Shown: piece by piece, positions 1 through 8,682 of the stretch | Numbering within the stretch: position 1 is the stretch's first letter | Layout of the letters: each line of letters starts with the position of its first letter | NCBI GenBank assembly: GCA_014655195.1 | Contig: BNBH01000016.1 | Location: 101,716-165,715, forward strand | Source of the DNA: Streptomyces cellulosae | GTDB taxonomy: Bacteria; Actinomycetota; Actinomycetes; Streptomycetales; Streptomycetaceae | Reading direction: 5' to 3' | DNA: 64,000 bases | Program-made: the position numbers and the translations under genes | The notes under the pieces: generated by a model | The model's input: only the letters and a program-made list of their open reading frames with translations | The model's database searches: none | What the model was told of the DNA's origin: nothing

Positions 1-912
1 CGTGTCGCCGGTGAGCCGCGCCAGCTCCTCCGGGGAGGCGTTGACGAGGACGTGGCCCGCGGTGACGACGCCCTCGCCGTCGGCCGTGCGGTGGGTGACC
101 TCGGCGGTGCGGCCGTCGGTCTCGATGCGGACGGCCTCGTGGCCGGTGGCGATGACGGCGCCGGCCTTGCGGGCGGCGTCGGCGAGCGCGTCGGTGACCG
201 CGCCCATGCCGCCGACCGGCACGTCCCAGGCGCCGGTGCCGCCGCCGATGACGTGGTAGAGGAAGCAGCGGTTCTGCTTGAGGGACGGGTCGTGGGCGTC
301 GGCGAAGGTGCCGATGAGGGCGTCGGTGAGCACGACGCCGCGCACCAGGTCGTCGGAGAAGCGGTCCTCGACGGCGACGCCGAGCGGCTCCTCGAAGAGG
401 ATCCGCCATGCCTCCTCGTCGTCCACCGTGCGGCGCAGTTCCTCGCGGGTGGGCAGCGGCTCGGTGAGGGTGGGGAACACCCGGCGGGCGACCCGGCCGG
501 TCAGGTCGTAGAAGTCCTGCCAGGCCCGGTACTCGCGGTCGGAGCCGGTGAGCCGGACGAACGCCTCGCGGGTGCGCTCCTCTCCGCCGCCGACGAGGAG
601 TCCGGTGGGCCGCCCGTCGCGCTCGGTGGGCGTGTAGGAGGAGATGGTGCGGGTGCCGAGCCGCACGTCGAGCCCCAGGTCGGTGAGGATCTTCCGGGGC
701 AGCAGGCTGACCAGGTACGAGTACCGGGACAGGCGTGCGTCGACGCCGGCGAAGGGCCGGGTGGAGATCGCCGCGCCGCCGGTGTGGTCGAGCCGCTCCA
801 GGACCAGTACGGAGCGCCCGGCACGGGCGAGATAGGCGGCGGCGACAAGGCCGTTGTGTCCTCCGCCGACGATGACGACGTCGTACGTCCGGGACTCCTG
901 AGCTGCGGTCAT
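1..912 (-). CDS. NAD(P)/FAD-dependent oxidoreductase, phytoene desaturase-like (partial)
   Basis: The gene enters from the left edge on the minus strand, so its 3' end is missing. About 304 codons are visible from an ATG at 912. The N-terminus reads MTAAQESRTYDVVIVGGGHNGLVAAAYL in outline: a dinucleotide-binding motif (VVIVGGGHNG, about residues 11-20) followed by LVLERLDHTGGAA, typical of the CrtI/amine-oxidase flavoprotein superfamily. Members oxidise or isomerise polyenes and related substrates; the substrate here cannot be told. Neighbouring genes give no carotenoid context. The kinase gene lies downstream on the same strand at 992-3196, reading toward this gene, with 79 bp between them. 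Confidence 0.8.
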   Translation of the reverse strand, partial: MTAAQESRTYDVVIVGGGHNGLVAAAYLARAGRSVLVLERLDHTGGAAISTRPFAGVDARLSRYSYLVSLLPRKILTDLGLDVRLGTRTISSYTPTERDGRPTGLLVGGGEERTREAFVRLTGSDREYRAWQDFYDLTGRVARRVFPTLTEPLPTREELRRTVDDEEAWRILFEEPLGVAVEDRFSDDLVRGVVLTDALIGTFADAHDPSLKQNRCFLYHVIGGGTGAWDVPVGGMGAVTDALADAARKAGAVIATGHEAVRIETDGRTAEVTHRTADGEGVVTAGHVLVNASPEELARLTGDT

Positions 913-991
913 GCTTCTTCGTAACACGTGATGATCGTGCCCGGCCAGAGGGGACGGGGGTGAGGAGTGCGAGCACCGGCGGCGAACCGGA

Positions 992-3196
992 CTATGCGCC
1001 TCCGGCGAGGCCGTGTCCGCGCAGGGACGCCACCCTCCCGTACAGGTCCGCCGCCTCCTTGAGGTGGCCGAGGCGCTCCAGGCAGTGGGCCTCGTCCTCG
1101 CGGGCGGCGAGGGTGTCGGGGTGGTCCGCGCCGAGGATGGGTTCGCGGGCGTCGGCCACCCTGCGGTACTCGGTGAGCGCGTGCGCCCAGTCGCCCAGCC
1201 AGCCCAGCGCGACGGCGACCTCGCGGCGGCTGACCAGGGTGTCCGGGTGCTCGGAGCCGAGCATCCGCTCGCGCAGGGCGGCCACCTCGCGGGACTCGCC
1301 GAGGGCCTCGGTCCAGCGGCCGAGCCGGCCGAGGCTGACGCCGACGCCGTGCCGGGCGCGCAGCGTCTCGGGATGGTGGGGTCCGTGCACCCGGGTGCGG
1401 TCGACGACGAGGCGGCGGTACACGTCGAGGGCCTGCCCGACGCGGCCGAGCCGGCCGAGGCCGACGCCCACCTCGTGCCGGGCGGCGAGGGTGTCGGCGT
1501 GATCGGGACCGAGGACGCGGGTGCGGATCACGGCGACGTCCCGGTAGGTCTCCAGGGCCTCCTTCCAGCGGCCCAGGCGGCCGAGGACGTAGGCGACCTC
1601 GCAGCGGGTGACGAGGGTGTCGGGATGGTGGGGCCCGAGCACCCGGGCGCGCGCCCCGGCCACCTCGCCCGCCATGGCGTGGGCGTCCTCCAGCCGGCCG
1701 AGTCTGCTGAGGTTGACGGCGAGGTTGTGGCGGCAGCGCAGGGCGTCGGGGTGGTCGGGGCCCGTGGTCCGCTCGCGGGCCTCCAGCACCGACAGGTACA
1801 CGCGGTGGGCGTCGGCCGGGCGGCCCAGCTGGGCGAGGACGTACCCCATCTCCTGGCGGGCGGCGAGGGTGTCGGGGTGGTCCGGTCCGATGACGCGGAT
1901 ACGGGCCCCGGCGACGGCCTTGTAGGCGCGCAGGGCGTCGGCGGGCCGGCCGGTGCGGCTGAGGGTGAACGCCACCTCGTAGCGGCTGGCGAGGGTGTCC
2001 GGGTGGTCCGGGCCGAGGAGGCGCTCGCGTTCGGCGGCGACCTCGCCGTACAGCTCGCCGGCCTCCTCCCAGCGGCCGAGGCGGCCCAGGCGGAGGGCGG
2101 CGTGGTGGCGCTCGGCGAGGGCGGTGAGCACGGTCGGCGAGAGCGTGGGCCGGGGTGCGGCGGCGGAGGCGTGCGGCGCGGCTCCGGCGACGCGGACGGC
2201 GTTCACGCCGCGGCTCCAGGACGGCAGCCGTTCGGGGCGTCCCGCCGCGCCGGCCGTACGTCCCGTCGTCGTCCCGCCCGCGGCACCGGAGAGCGCCGGG
2301 CGCGCGGGGCCGGAGAGCGCCGGGCGCGCGGGCGGGCCCGGCGTGGACCGCAACTCCTCGACGAGCGCGGCGAGTTCGACGGCGCTGTCGGGTCGGTCGT
2401 CCGGGTCCTTGGCCAGCAGGTCGAGGATGACGCGCTCCAGCCGCTCGGGCAGTTCCGCGCGGTGGCGGCGCGGCGGCCGGGGCGGGGTGTCGCGGTGGCC
2501 GACGAGGATCGCCCAGGCGTCGTCCAGGTCGAACGGCGGCACCCCGGTGGCGATCTCGTAGAGCACACATCCGAAGGAGTACAGGTCGCTGCGCCGGTCC
2601 ACCTCCTCCCCGGCGATCTGCTCCGGCGACATGTAGTGCGGGGTGCCCATGGCGACGCCGGTGCCGGTGAGGCGGGAGGTGAAGCCGATGTCGTGGCCGA
2701 GGCGGGCGATACCGAAGTCGCAGATCTTCACCGTGCCGTCGTCGAGGCGCACGATGTTGGCCGGCTTCAGGTCACGGTGCACGACGCCCTGGTCGTGGGT
2801 GTAGGCGAGGGCGGCGGCGACCTGCGCGGCCACCTCCACGACCTCGACGACGGGCAGCGGATGGTGCTTGTCGTCCTCCAGGAGCCGGCTGAGGTCACGG
2901 CCCTGGAGCAGCTCCATGACCAGGTAGAGCACGCCGTCCGACTCGCCGAAATCGTGCACGACGGTGATCCCGCGGTGCTGCAGCGAGGCAGCCACCCGCG
3001 CCTCGCGGCGGAACCGCTCGCGCAGCGCCCGCCCGGACGACGGGTCGCGCTGCGAGCCGAGCGGGTCGAGGCACTTCACCGCGACCTGCCGGCCGAGCGA
3101 CTCGTCCCGCGCTCTCCAGACCTCCCCCATGCCGCCGCGTCCGATACGGTCCAGCAGCCGGTACCGGCCGCCGATCAGCCTTGTGCCGTCCCCCAT
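992..3196 (-). CDS. Serine/threonine protein kinase with C-terminal tetratricopeptide repeats
   Basis: The 734-residue product has an N-terminal Hanks-type kinase domain (about residues 11-270). Visible landmarks are the glycine loop GRGGMGEVW (19-27), lysine K41, HRDLKPAN (140-147) and DFG (160-162), so it should be catalytically active. A Pro/Ala-rich linker (about 285-350) leads to a long array of about eight TPR-type repeats built on GPDHPDTLAARHE with 40-42-residue spacing to the C-terminus. There is no transmembrane segment between the kinase and the repeats, unlike PknB-type receptors, so it is probably cytoplasmic and the repeats serve as a protein-binding platform. The ATG at 3196 fits the usual kinase N-terminus. 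The target is unknown. Confidence 0.93.
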   Translation of the reverse strand: MGDGTRLIGGRYRLLDRIGRGGMGEVWRARDESLGRQVAVKCLDPLGSQRDPSSGRALRERFRREARVAASLQHRGITVVHDFGESDGVLYLVMELLQGRDLSRLLEDDKHHPLPVVEVVEVAAQVAAALAYTHDQGVVHRDLKPANIVRLDDGTVKICDFGIARLGHDIGFTSRLTGTGVAMGTPHYMSPEQIAGEEVDRRSDLYSFGCVLYEIATGVPPFDLDDAWAILVGHRDTPPRPPRRHRAELPERLERVILDLLAKDPDDRPDSAVELAALVEELRSTPGPPARPALSGPARPALSGAAGGTTTGRTAGAAGRPERLPSWSRGVNAVRVAGAAPHASAAAPRPTLSPTVLTALAERHHAALRLGRLGRWEEAGELYGEVAAERERLLGPDHPDTLASRYEVAFTLSRTGRPADALRAYKAVAGARIRVIGPDHPDTLAARQEMGYVLAQLGRPADAHRVYLSVLEARERTTGPDHPDALRCRHNLAVNLSRLGRLEDAHAMAGEVAGARARVLGPHHPDTLVTRCEVAYVLGRLGRWKEALETYRDVAVIRTRVLGPDHADTLAARHEVGVGLGRLGRVGQALDVYRRLVVDRTRVHGPHHPETLRARHGVGVSLGRLGRWTEALGESREVAALRERMLGSEHPDTLVSRREVAVALGWLGDWAHALTEYRRVADAREPILGADHPDTLAAREDEAHCLERLGHLKEAADLYGRVASLRGHGLAGGA

Positions 3197-3313
3197 GTCC
3201 TACGCCGCCCCCGTCGTAGTCCGTCCGGCCTCCCCCTGTCTCGTCCAGTATGGCGACAACTCGCCCGAGTTTGTACGGGGCCGGGGGCGGCCGGGATGGG
3301 GTGGGGCGGTGGG

Positions 3314-3685
3314 TCAGTTGAGGGTGTCGAGGAATTCGGTGCAGGCCCGCGCGCAGGCCCGGCAGGCCTCCGCCGTGCGCTCGGCGCCGGGATGTCCGTC
3401 GAAGACCTGGGCGCTCTCCAGGCACACCTGGCGGCACCACTCGACCTGCATCCGGATGGTGGCCTCGTCGGCCTGGTTCTGCTCGGACAGCACCCGGCAG
3501 GTCGCGTCGCAGACCTCCGCGCACATGATGCCCTTGCGTCGTACGAGTTCCTGGTTCTCGGCGCCGTCGGGGTCCACGAGGCCGGCCCGGGTCGCGCAGG
3601 CCCGGGCGCACTCGGTGCAGGCCTGGGCGCAGGCGAACCGGTCCTCCAGGAACCGGAACAGCTCCTCCTGCGATGTCGTCGTCAC
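3314..3685 (-). CDS. Cys-rich four-helix bundle protein (Csp/DUF326-like, putative copper storage)
   Basis: The protein of 123 residues is packed with helical CxxxC pairs: CAQACTECARAC, CAEVCDATC, CRQVC and CRACARAC. This pattern is typical of the DUF326/Csp family, in which cysteines line the inside of a four-helix bundle and bind many Cu(I) ions. No signal peptide is seen, which suggests the cytosolic Csp3 type. The reading frame stays open far upstream (to 3964), but that part is low-complexity. The GTG at 3685 (VTTTSQEELF) begins just before the conserved helix and gives the family length, so it is preferred, although no strong ribosome binding site is visible. Copper storage is inferred from the family. 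Confidence 0.8.
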   Translation of the reverse strand: MTTTSQEELFRFLEDRFACAQACTECARACATRAGLVDPDGAENQELVRRKGIMCAEVCDATCRVLSEQNQADEATIRMQVEWCRQVCLESAQVFDGHPGAERTAEACRACARACTEFLDTLN

Positions 3686-3819
3686 ACCGCGCGGGTTGCC
3701 GCCGTGCGGGGCGTCAAACACGGTCCGTCCCGTCACCGCAAGGGCAGCGCGGCGCCCCGGGGGCGGGTCCGGCGGGGGCATTCTGGTTCGGGGCGTGGTC
3801 CGGGGGTACCCGCGGGGAC

Positions 3820-4194
3820 ATGATGAACGCGATGGAGACAGCCGACCTGGCGGCGGGACGCGGTGCCCTGGGCGCCGGTCTGGTGGTGGCCGGGATCGTG
3901 GTCCTGGCCCTGCTGATCGGCATGTTCCTGCTCGGCAGCCGCAAGGTGCGCGGCAACGAATCACGGCGGCCCCGGCCCGACGAGCAGCCCCGGATGCCCG
4001 AGGGCGGTCCGGTCCGCGAGGTGCAGGAGCACCGTGAGCCGGAGGCGATGCCCCGGACCGACGAGCGGCTGACCCCGCACGAGCTGAAGGGCCACGGCAA
4101 CGCCGGCACCCGCACCGGCGCCGCGGAGGGTCGCCCGCGCTGGGACGAGGGCGGCAGCGGGGGCTTCGGCAGCGGCGGGCCCGGCGCCCACTGA
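3820..4194 (+). CDS. Small single-span membrane protein (DUF6479-like)
   Basis: The product is 124 residues from ATG 3820; alternative ATGs at 3823 and 3832 change only the first residues. One hydrophobic segment (about residues 17-37, GLVVAGIVVLALLIGMFLLG) is followed by a charged Arg/Pro/Glu-rich tail and a Gly-rich C-terminus. The layout matches the short Streptomyces DUF6479 proteins, whose role is unknown. The tail is probably cytoplasmic because a positive cluster (SRKVRG) follows the membrane span directly. The gene stands alone, divergent from the Csp-like gene, and is closed by a good hairpin terminator. Confidence 0.75.
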   Translation: MMNAMETADLAAGRGALGAGLVVAGIVVLALLIGMFLLGSRKVRGNESRRPRPDEQPRMPEGGPVREVQEHREPEAMPRTDERLTPHELKGHGNAGTRTGAAEGRPRWDEGGSGGFGSGGPGAH

Positions 4195-4202
4195 CCCACG
4201 GA

Positions 4203-4230
4203 CGGCCCCTGCGATCGCCGGGGCCGTTTT
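4203..4230 (+). terminator. Rho-independent terminator
   Basis: Stem CGGCCCC (4203-4209) pairs with GGGGCCG (4220-4226) and is followed by TTTT (4227-4230). It lies 9 bases after the stop of the DUF6479-like gene. Confidence 0.75.
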
Positions 4231-4283
4231 CGTGTCACCGGGGCTGTCGCCGCACGGGCCGCCGCCGTGTCGACGCTGTCGCG

Positions 4284-4793
4284 TCAGACGGCCCCTCCCC
4301 GCGCGACCGGCCCGTTCGGCACGAAGCCGAGGTCGACCGGGGCGGCCGGAGCGCCCTGCCTCCGCACCCCGGCCAGCAGTTCCGGCAGCTGCGGCGGCCA
4401 CAACGGCTCGTGTTCGGCGGCGAGTTCGGCCGGCGACCACCACCGCCACCGCTCGATCTTGTCCTCCGCGTGCGCGGCCGTGAGGTCACCGGCCGGTTCA
4501 CGGCGCGGGGCGTACGCGAGGTAGATGTGCTCGTGCTGGCGGACGGGCACCCCGGCGCGGGTGAAGTCGTGCTCCCACAGACACAGCACGACGTCCTCGA
4601 TCACGAGGTCGGTCCACCCGGTCTCCTCCCGCACCTCCCGTTCGGCGGCCTCCAGCGGTGACTCGCCCTGTTCCATGCCGCCGCCGGGCATCGCCCAGTG
4701 CACGCCGACCTCGGGGTTGTCGTAGCGGAACATGAAGACGGATCCGGCGGGGTCCAGCACCGCCACGCGTGCTGCTCGTCTGGGTGTGCGCAT
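4284..4793 (-). CDS. Nudix hydrolase
   Basis: The 169-residue protein carries a clear Nudix box, GGGMEQGESPLEAAEREV followed by REETGW (about residues 38-61), which matches Gx5Ex7REUxEExGU with all catalytic glutamates present. Such enzymes hydrolyse nucleoside diphosphates linked to another moiety; the substrate cannot be assigned. The ATG at 4793 is preferred over the longer frame to 4907 because MRTPRRAARVAVLD starts the first family strand. A perfect 24-bp inverted repeat ends 10 bases upstream of the start codon (4804-4827), so transcription or initiation may be controlled there. The gene is divergent from the sigma factor gene. Confidence 0.9.
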   Translation of the reverse strand: MRTPRRAARVAVLDPAGSVFMFRYDNPEVGVHWAMPGGGMEQGESPLEAAEREVREETGWTDLVIEDVVLCLWEHDFTRAGVPVRQHEHIYLAYAPRREPAGDLTAAHAEDKIERWRWWSPAELAAEHEPLWPPQLPELLAGVRRQGAPAAPVDLGFVPNGPVARGGAV

Positions 4794-4803
4794 CGGATCA
4801 GCC

Positions 4804-4827
4804 TGACAGTGCCCCCGGGCACTGTCA
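4804..4827. promoter_or_regulatory. 24-bp perfect inverted repeat in the leader of the Nudix gene
   Basis: TGACAGTGCC (4804-4813), CCCG, GGCACTGTCA (4818-4827). Ten-base arms without mismatch lie in the divergent promoter region between the Nudix and sigma-factor genes, 10 bases from the Nudix ATG. It looks like an operator or a leader hairpin. I cannot name the binding protein. Confidence 0.6.
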
Positions 4828-4936
4828 TTCGCGTTTCCGGACGTGAGGCGGGTCACAGCACTTTGCTGCAGCGTTTCCCCCTGCCCAGTGCCTTCTTCAA
4901 GGTGCAAGGGCTTGTACGGACACGGGGCGGTAAGGG

Positions 4937-5443
4937 ATGCAGCGGTTTCGGGCCGACGGCTTCGACGAGTTCGTGGCCGCCCGCTGGTCGGCGCTGCTGC
5001 ATGTCGCGCGTCTGCTCACCGGCGGCGACCGCCAGCGCGCCGAGGATTTGGTGCAGGAGTCCCTGGTGAAGCTGTGGTTCGCCTGGCCGAAGGTCGCCGA
5101 GCAGGCGCCGGAGGCGTACGTCCGTCAGGTGCTGGTGCGGCTGGCCGCCCGCTCGGCCCGCCGGCGCTGGTGGGGTGAACGCCCGGTGGGCGAGCTGCCC
5201 GACCGGCCCGGGCCGGGTGACGTCTCCGCGGCCGTCGCCGAACGTTCCCGCCTCGAGGCGGCGCTGGCCCTGCTGACGCCCCGTCAACGGGCCGCCGTGG
5301 TGCTGCGGTACTACGAGGACCTGCCCGAGGGCCAGGTGGCGCAGGCCCTCGGGTGTCCCGTGGGCACGGCCCGCTCCCACGCGTCGCGCGGTGTGGCGCG
5401 GCTGCGGGAGATCCTGTCCGACTCCGCCCGGCCCGTGAAGTGA
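4937..5443 (+). CDS. SigE-family ECF RNA polymerase sigma factor
   Basis: A compact 168-residue sigma-70-like factor. Region 2 (about residues 9-75) includes the RAEDLVQESLVKLW stretch. Region 4 (about 108-160) has LTPRQRAAVVLRYYEDL followed by the recognition helix VAQALGCPVGTARSHASRG. This matches the SigE/SigM-like subgroup common in Streptomyces. The ATG at 4937 follows a purine-rich GTAAGGG. The next gene starts 12 bases after the stop and encodes a membrane-spanning partner, so this is a sigma/putative anti-sigma pair. The target promoters are unknown. Confidence 0.92.
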   Translation: MQRFRADGFDEFVAARWSALLHVARLLTGGDRQRAEDLVQESLVKLWFAWPKVAEQAPEAYVRQVLVRLAARSARRRWWGERPVGELPDRPGPGDVSAAVAERSRLEAALALLTPRQRAAVVLRYYEDLPEGQVAQALGCPVGTARSHASRGVARLREILSDSARPVK

Positions 5444-5454
5444 GGGGAGCAGCG

Positions 5455-5934
5455 ATGGACGACTTCGAGCGCGAGCTGACACGCATGATGCGCGAGGGCC
5501 GGGCGCACACCCCCTTCGCCCCGGGGCACCGCGCGCGCCTGTACGACGGCATCCGGGTCCGCCGCCGGACGCGGGTCCTGGTGCGGGCGGGCGGTTCCGC
5601 CCTCGCGGTGGCCGGGCTGAGCGTCGGTCTGGCGTTCCTGCCCCAGCTCGGCTCCGGGCCCGCGCCCGCCGACCTGCCGCTGCCCGCGACCGGGTCGACG
5701 GCTCCCCCGCGCTCCGGCGGACCCACCGGCACCGCGGAGCCGAGCACGTCGGCGCCGCCGACGAGCAGTTCGGACTCCAGTACGCCGGGCGGCGACTCCC
5801 CCGTGGGGACGACCGAACCGGCCACGACGGACGCCGGCTCGACGGCCTCCGGCTCCGCGTCGGACACGACGGAGTCGGGCACCTCCGAACCCGGCCACGA
5901 CGGCACCCCGACCTACCCGCCGCCCGGCGGATGA
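5455..5934 (+). CDS. Single-span membrane protein paired with ECF sigma factor (possible anti-sigma factor)
   Basis: The product is 159 residues. It has an N-terminal cytoplasmic part of about 45 residues, MDDFERELTRMMREGR, with HRARLYDGIRVRRR before one hydrophobic segment (about 44-63). A Thr/Ser/Pro-rich extracytoplasmic tail of about 95 residues follows (repeated TSAPPTSSSDSS-like blocks). The ATG at 5455 has GGGGAG upstream and lies 12 bases after the sigma-factor stop, so the two are cotranscribed. Partner genes of SigE-family sigma factors often encode such short-domain membrane proteins. No HxxxCxxC zinc motif is present, so a ZAS-type redox mechanism is excluded. An anti-sigma role is inferred from position only. 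Confidence 0.75.
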   Translation: MDDFERELTRMMREGRAHTPFAPGHRARLYDGIRVRRRTRVLVRAGGSALAVAGLSVGLAFLPQLGSGPAPADLPLPATGSTAPPRSGGPTGTAEPSTSAPPTSSSDSSTPGGDSPVGTTEPATTDAGSTASGSASDTTESGTSEPGHDGTPTYPPPGG

Positions 5935-6077
5935 CGCCGCACGGGCGGCCGTAGCCCCGCCCCTCCCGTCCCCCTGCCTCCCGCGCCTCGGGCCACCCGA
6001 CCGGCGTGTTTGGCATGCCCATACCAATCCTTCGGCCCACCCCTCGACCCCAGGCGTACGCCGGAAAGGGACCCGCC

Positions 6078-7316
6078 ATGAGAACCGCCCGGCGGCCCGC
6101 ACCGCCCCTTGATCCCGGGCATCCCCGCCCCGAGCCCGTCCTGGAGGTGGTCGTGCCCGTGCACAACGAGGAGCGCGACCTCGAACCCTGCGTCCGGCGG
6201 CTGCACGCGCACCTCGCGGAGACCTTCCCGTACCCGTTCCGGATCACGGTCGCCGACAACGCCAGCACCGACCGGACCCCGTGGATCGCCGCCCGACTGG
6301 CCGGGGAACTCCCCGGCACCCAGTGGGTGCGGCTGGAGGAGAAGGGACGCGGGCGCGCGCTGCACACCGCCTGGTCCCGCTCCCCCGCCGCCGTGCTGGC
6401 GTATCTCGACGTGGACCTGTCCACCGACCTCGCGGCGCTGCTGCCGCTGGTCGCGCCGCTGATGTCCGGCCACTCGGACCTGGCGATCGGCACGCGGCTC
6501 GCGCGGGGCTCCCGGGTGGTGCGCGGGCCGAGGCGGGAGATCATCTCCCGGTGTTACAACGGGCTGCTGCGCGGCACGCTCTCCGTGGGGTTCACCGACG
6601 CGCAGTGCGGTTTCAAGGCGGTCCGGCGGGAGGTGGCGGAGCGGCTGCTGCCGCTGGTGGAGGACCGGGAGTGGTTCTTCGACACGGAGCTGCTGGTGAT
6701 CGCCGAGCGGGCCGGGCTGCGCATCCACGAGGTGCCGGTGGACTGGGTGGACGACCCCGACAGCCGGGTGGACCTGCTCCCCACGGCGCTCGCCGACCTG
6801 CGCGGCATGGCCCGGCTGGGGCGGGCGCTGGCACGCGGGCGGCTGCCGCTGGCCGCGCTGGGCAGCGCCGGGACGACGGTCGCGTCCGTCGCGGTCCGGC
6901 CGCCCGGCCGGCTCGCCCAGTTGCTACGTTTCGCCGCCGTCGGCGCCGCCGGCACGCTGCTGCACCTCGCGCTGTACGTCCTGCTGCGGCCGGCCGCCGG
7001 GTCCCAGGCGGGCAACGCGCTCGCCCTCCTGCTGTGCACCGTCCTCAACACCGCGGCCAACCGGCGCTTCACCTTCGGCGTGCGCGGACGCACGGGGCTG
7101 CCCTTCCATCACCTCGGCGGCCTGGTGGCTCTGCTGGCCGGTCTCGCCCTCACCTCCGGCGCGCTGGCCGTCCTCCATCACACCGCCCCCGGCGCGGGTC
7201 CTGGTGCCGAACTGCCGGTGCTGGTCGGCGCGAACCTCGCCGCGGCCCTGCTCCGCTTCCGCCTCCTGCGCGCCTGGGTCCTCCCCGCCCGCACGACAGA
7301 GACCACCGCCTCATGA
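6078..7316 (+). CDS. Glycosyltransferase family 2 fused to GtrA-like membrane domain
   Basis: Of 412 residues, 1-about 255 form a GT-A fold GT2 domain: VVVPVHNEERDLEPC, DNASTDRT, LDVDLSTDL as the DxD region and GFTDAQCGFKAVRRE. This is the dolichyl-phosphate mannose synthase/DPG synthase pattern. Residues about 275-400 form a four-helix GtrA domain (LLRFAAVGAAGTLLHL, NTAANRRFTF). The fusion transfers a sugar from a nucleotide donor to polyprenyl phosphate and probably aids its translocation. ATG 6078 has GGAAAGGG upstream. The next gene overlaps by ATGA, so the pair is an operon in which the lipid-linked sugar feeds the downstream membrane glycosyltransferase. Confidence 0.92.
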   Translation: MRTARRPAPPLDPGHPRPEPVLEVVVPVHNEERDLEPCVRRLHAHLAETFPYPFRITVADNASTDRTPWIAARLAGELPGTQWVRLEEKGRGRALHTAWSRSPAAVLAYLDVDLSTDLAALLPLVAPLMSGHSDLAIGTRLARGSRVVRGPRREIISRCYNGLLRGTLSVGFTDAQCGFKAVRREVAERLLPLVEDREWFFDTELLVIAERAGLRIHEVPVDWVDDPDSRVDLLPTALADLRGMARLGRALARGRLPLAALGSAGTTVASVAVRPPGRLAQLLRFAAVGAAGTLLHLALYVLLRPAAGSQAGNALALLLCTVLNTAANRRFTFGVRGRTGLPFHHLGGLVALLAGLALTSGALAVLHHTAPGAGPGAELPVLVGANLAAALLRFRLLRAWVLPARTTETTAS

Positions 7317-8563
7317 GCAGCCCGACGATCTCCCGCCCCGGACCGACGGCCTCCGCGCCGCCCGCGCCCGGCCCGCGTGAGCGGCTGCGCCGCCTCGCCG
7401 CCCGCATCGGACCCGTCCTCGCCGTCTACGGCGTGCTCAAGCTGGCGGGCTTCACCGTCTTCCTGGTGCTCCTGGACTCGGCCGGCGACTTCCGGGAGAA
7501 GCACCCCCGGTTCGGCGGCGGGGCGCATCCGTGGAACGTGCTGGGGAGCTGGGACGGCTGGTGGTACCAGCAGATCGCGCTGCACGGCTACGACCCCGCC
7601 CTGGAGCCGGTCCCCGGTGCGACCGGGATGATCACGCTGCAGGGCAACTCGGCGGCGTTCTTCCCGCTGTACCCGGCGCTGATGCGGCTGGTCTCGGAGG
7701 TCACCGGGCTCGGCCCGTACGGCGCGGGGATGGCCGTGTCCGTGGTGTGCTCGTTCGTCGCCGCGCTCGGCATCCACGCGGTGACCGCGCATCTGGGCGG
7801 GCGCCGGGCCGGGCTGGTCGCCGTCGGGCTGTGGGCGGTGTGGCCGGGATCGGGCACGGAGTGGGCGGTGTACTCCGAGTCGCTGTACACGGCGCTGGCC
7901 GCCTGGGCGTGCTGGGCCGTGATCACCCGCCGCTGGGCGCTCGCCGGGGTGCTGGTCTTCGCCGCCGGGCTGACCCGGCCGACGGCGTTCGCCCTGGTCG
8001 CGGCGCTGGCCGTCGCGGGGGCGGTCGCGGTGGTGCGGCGGCGGGAGGACTGGCGGCAGCCGCTGGCCGCCGTGGCGATCGCCCCGCTGGGCACGGCCGG
8101 CTATCTGGCGTGGGTGGGGTACCGGATGGACGACTGGGGCGGTTACACGAAGCTCCAGGAGGGCGCCTGGGGCCACACCTTCGACTACGGGCGGCACAGC
8201 CTCGACGTGCTGACGTCCGTGCCGGTGGGGCACTTCGACTACCTGTTCGCCATGCCGATGGAGGACGTCATCGGAGTCGGGGTGGTGCTGCTGGTGCCGG
8301 TGCTGACCGTGCTGCTGGTGCGGCTGCGTCCGCCGTCCGTGCTGGTGGTCTACACGGTGCTGTCGTATCTGACGGTGATGGGCACGCAGCAGTACTTCGG
8401 CAACGTCTCGCGCTATCTGCTGCCGCTGTTCCCACTGTTCGTGCCGCTCGCCCTGGCCATGCGGCGGCTGAGCGGACCCGTGCTGGCCGCGGTGCTGGGC
8501 ACGGCGGCGCTGGCGTCGGGGTCCTACGCGGGGTACGTGCTGTTCGAACTGGGCGTCCCCTAG
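7313..8563 (+). CDS. PIG-V-like polytopic mannosyltransferase
   Basis: A 416-residue membrane protein with about ten hydrophobic segments. Near the N-terminus of the first loop it has the WDGWWYQQIA motif and later FFPLYPALMRL and AVYSESLYTALAAWACWA, the hallmarks of PIG-V/GT-C mannosyltransferases that use polyprenyl-phosphate sugars. The start ATG (7313) overlaps the stop of the GT2-GtrA gene. The last 16 codons and the stop lie inside a 55-bp segment that is duplicated immediately downstream, so the 3' end has undergone a tandem duplication without changing the protein. Confidence 0.88.
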   Translation: MSSPTISRPGPTASAPPAPGPRERLRRLAARIGPVLAVYGVLKLAGFTVFLVLLDSAGDFREKHPRFGGGAHPWNVLGSWDGWWYQQIALHGYDPALEPVPGATGMITLQGNSAAFFPLYPALMRLVSEVTGLGPYGAGMAVSVVCSFVAALGIHAVTAHLGGRRAGLVAVGLWAVWPGSGTEWAVYSESLYTALAAWACWAVITRRWALAGVLVFAAGLTRPTAFALVAALAVAGAVAVVRRREDWRQPLAAVAIAPLGTAGYLAWVGYRMDDWGGYTKLQEGAWGHTFDYGRHSLDVLTSVPVGHFDYLFAMPMEDVIGVGVVLLVPVLTVLLVRLRPPSVLVVYTVLSYLTVMGTQQYFGNVSRYLLPLFPLFVPLALAMRRLSGPVLAAVLGTAALASGSYAGYVLFELGVP

Positions 8564-8626
8564 CCCACCGCTCGGGGTCCTACGCGGGGTACGTGCTGTT
8601 CGAACTGGGCGTCCCCTAGCCCACCG
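8516..8626. repeat. 55-bp exact tandem duplication of the mannosyltransferase 3' end
   Basis: Bases 8516-8570 and 8572-8626 are identical over 55 bp with a single C between them. Each copy contains the last codons (SGSYAGYVLFELGVP), TAG and TAGCCCACCG. Only the second copy is followed by GTGGGC, which completes a hairpin GCCCAC-CGG-GTGGGC (8619-8633), so the first copy lost its own terminator arm. Confidence 0.95.
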
Positions 8627-8682
8627 GGTGGGCGGCGGGCCCGCGCAGTACTCTGAGGGCAGCCGGCCACCGGGAGCTTTCC

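Noticed and set aside
1013..3823. 936-codon open frame on the plus strand
   Set aside because: Antisense to the kinase-TPR gene; repeats in its translation only mirror the TPR repeats.
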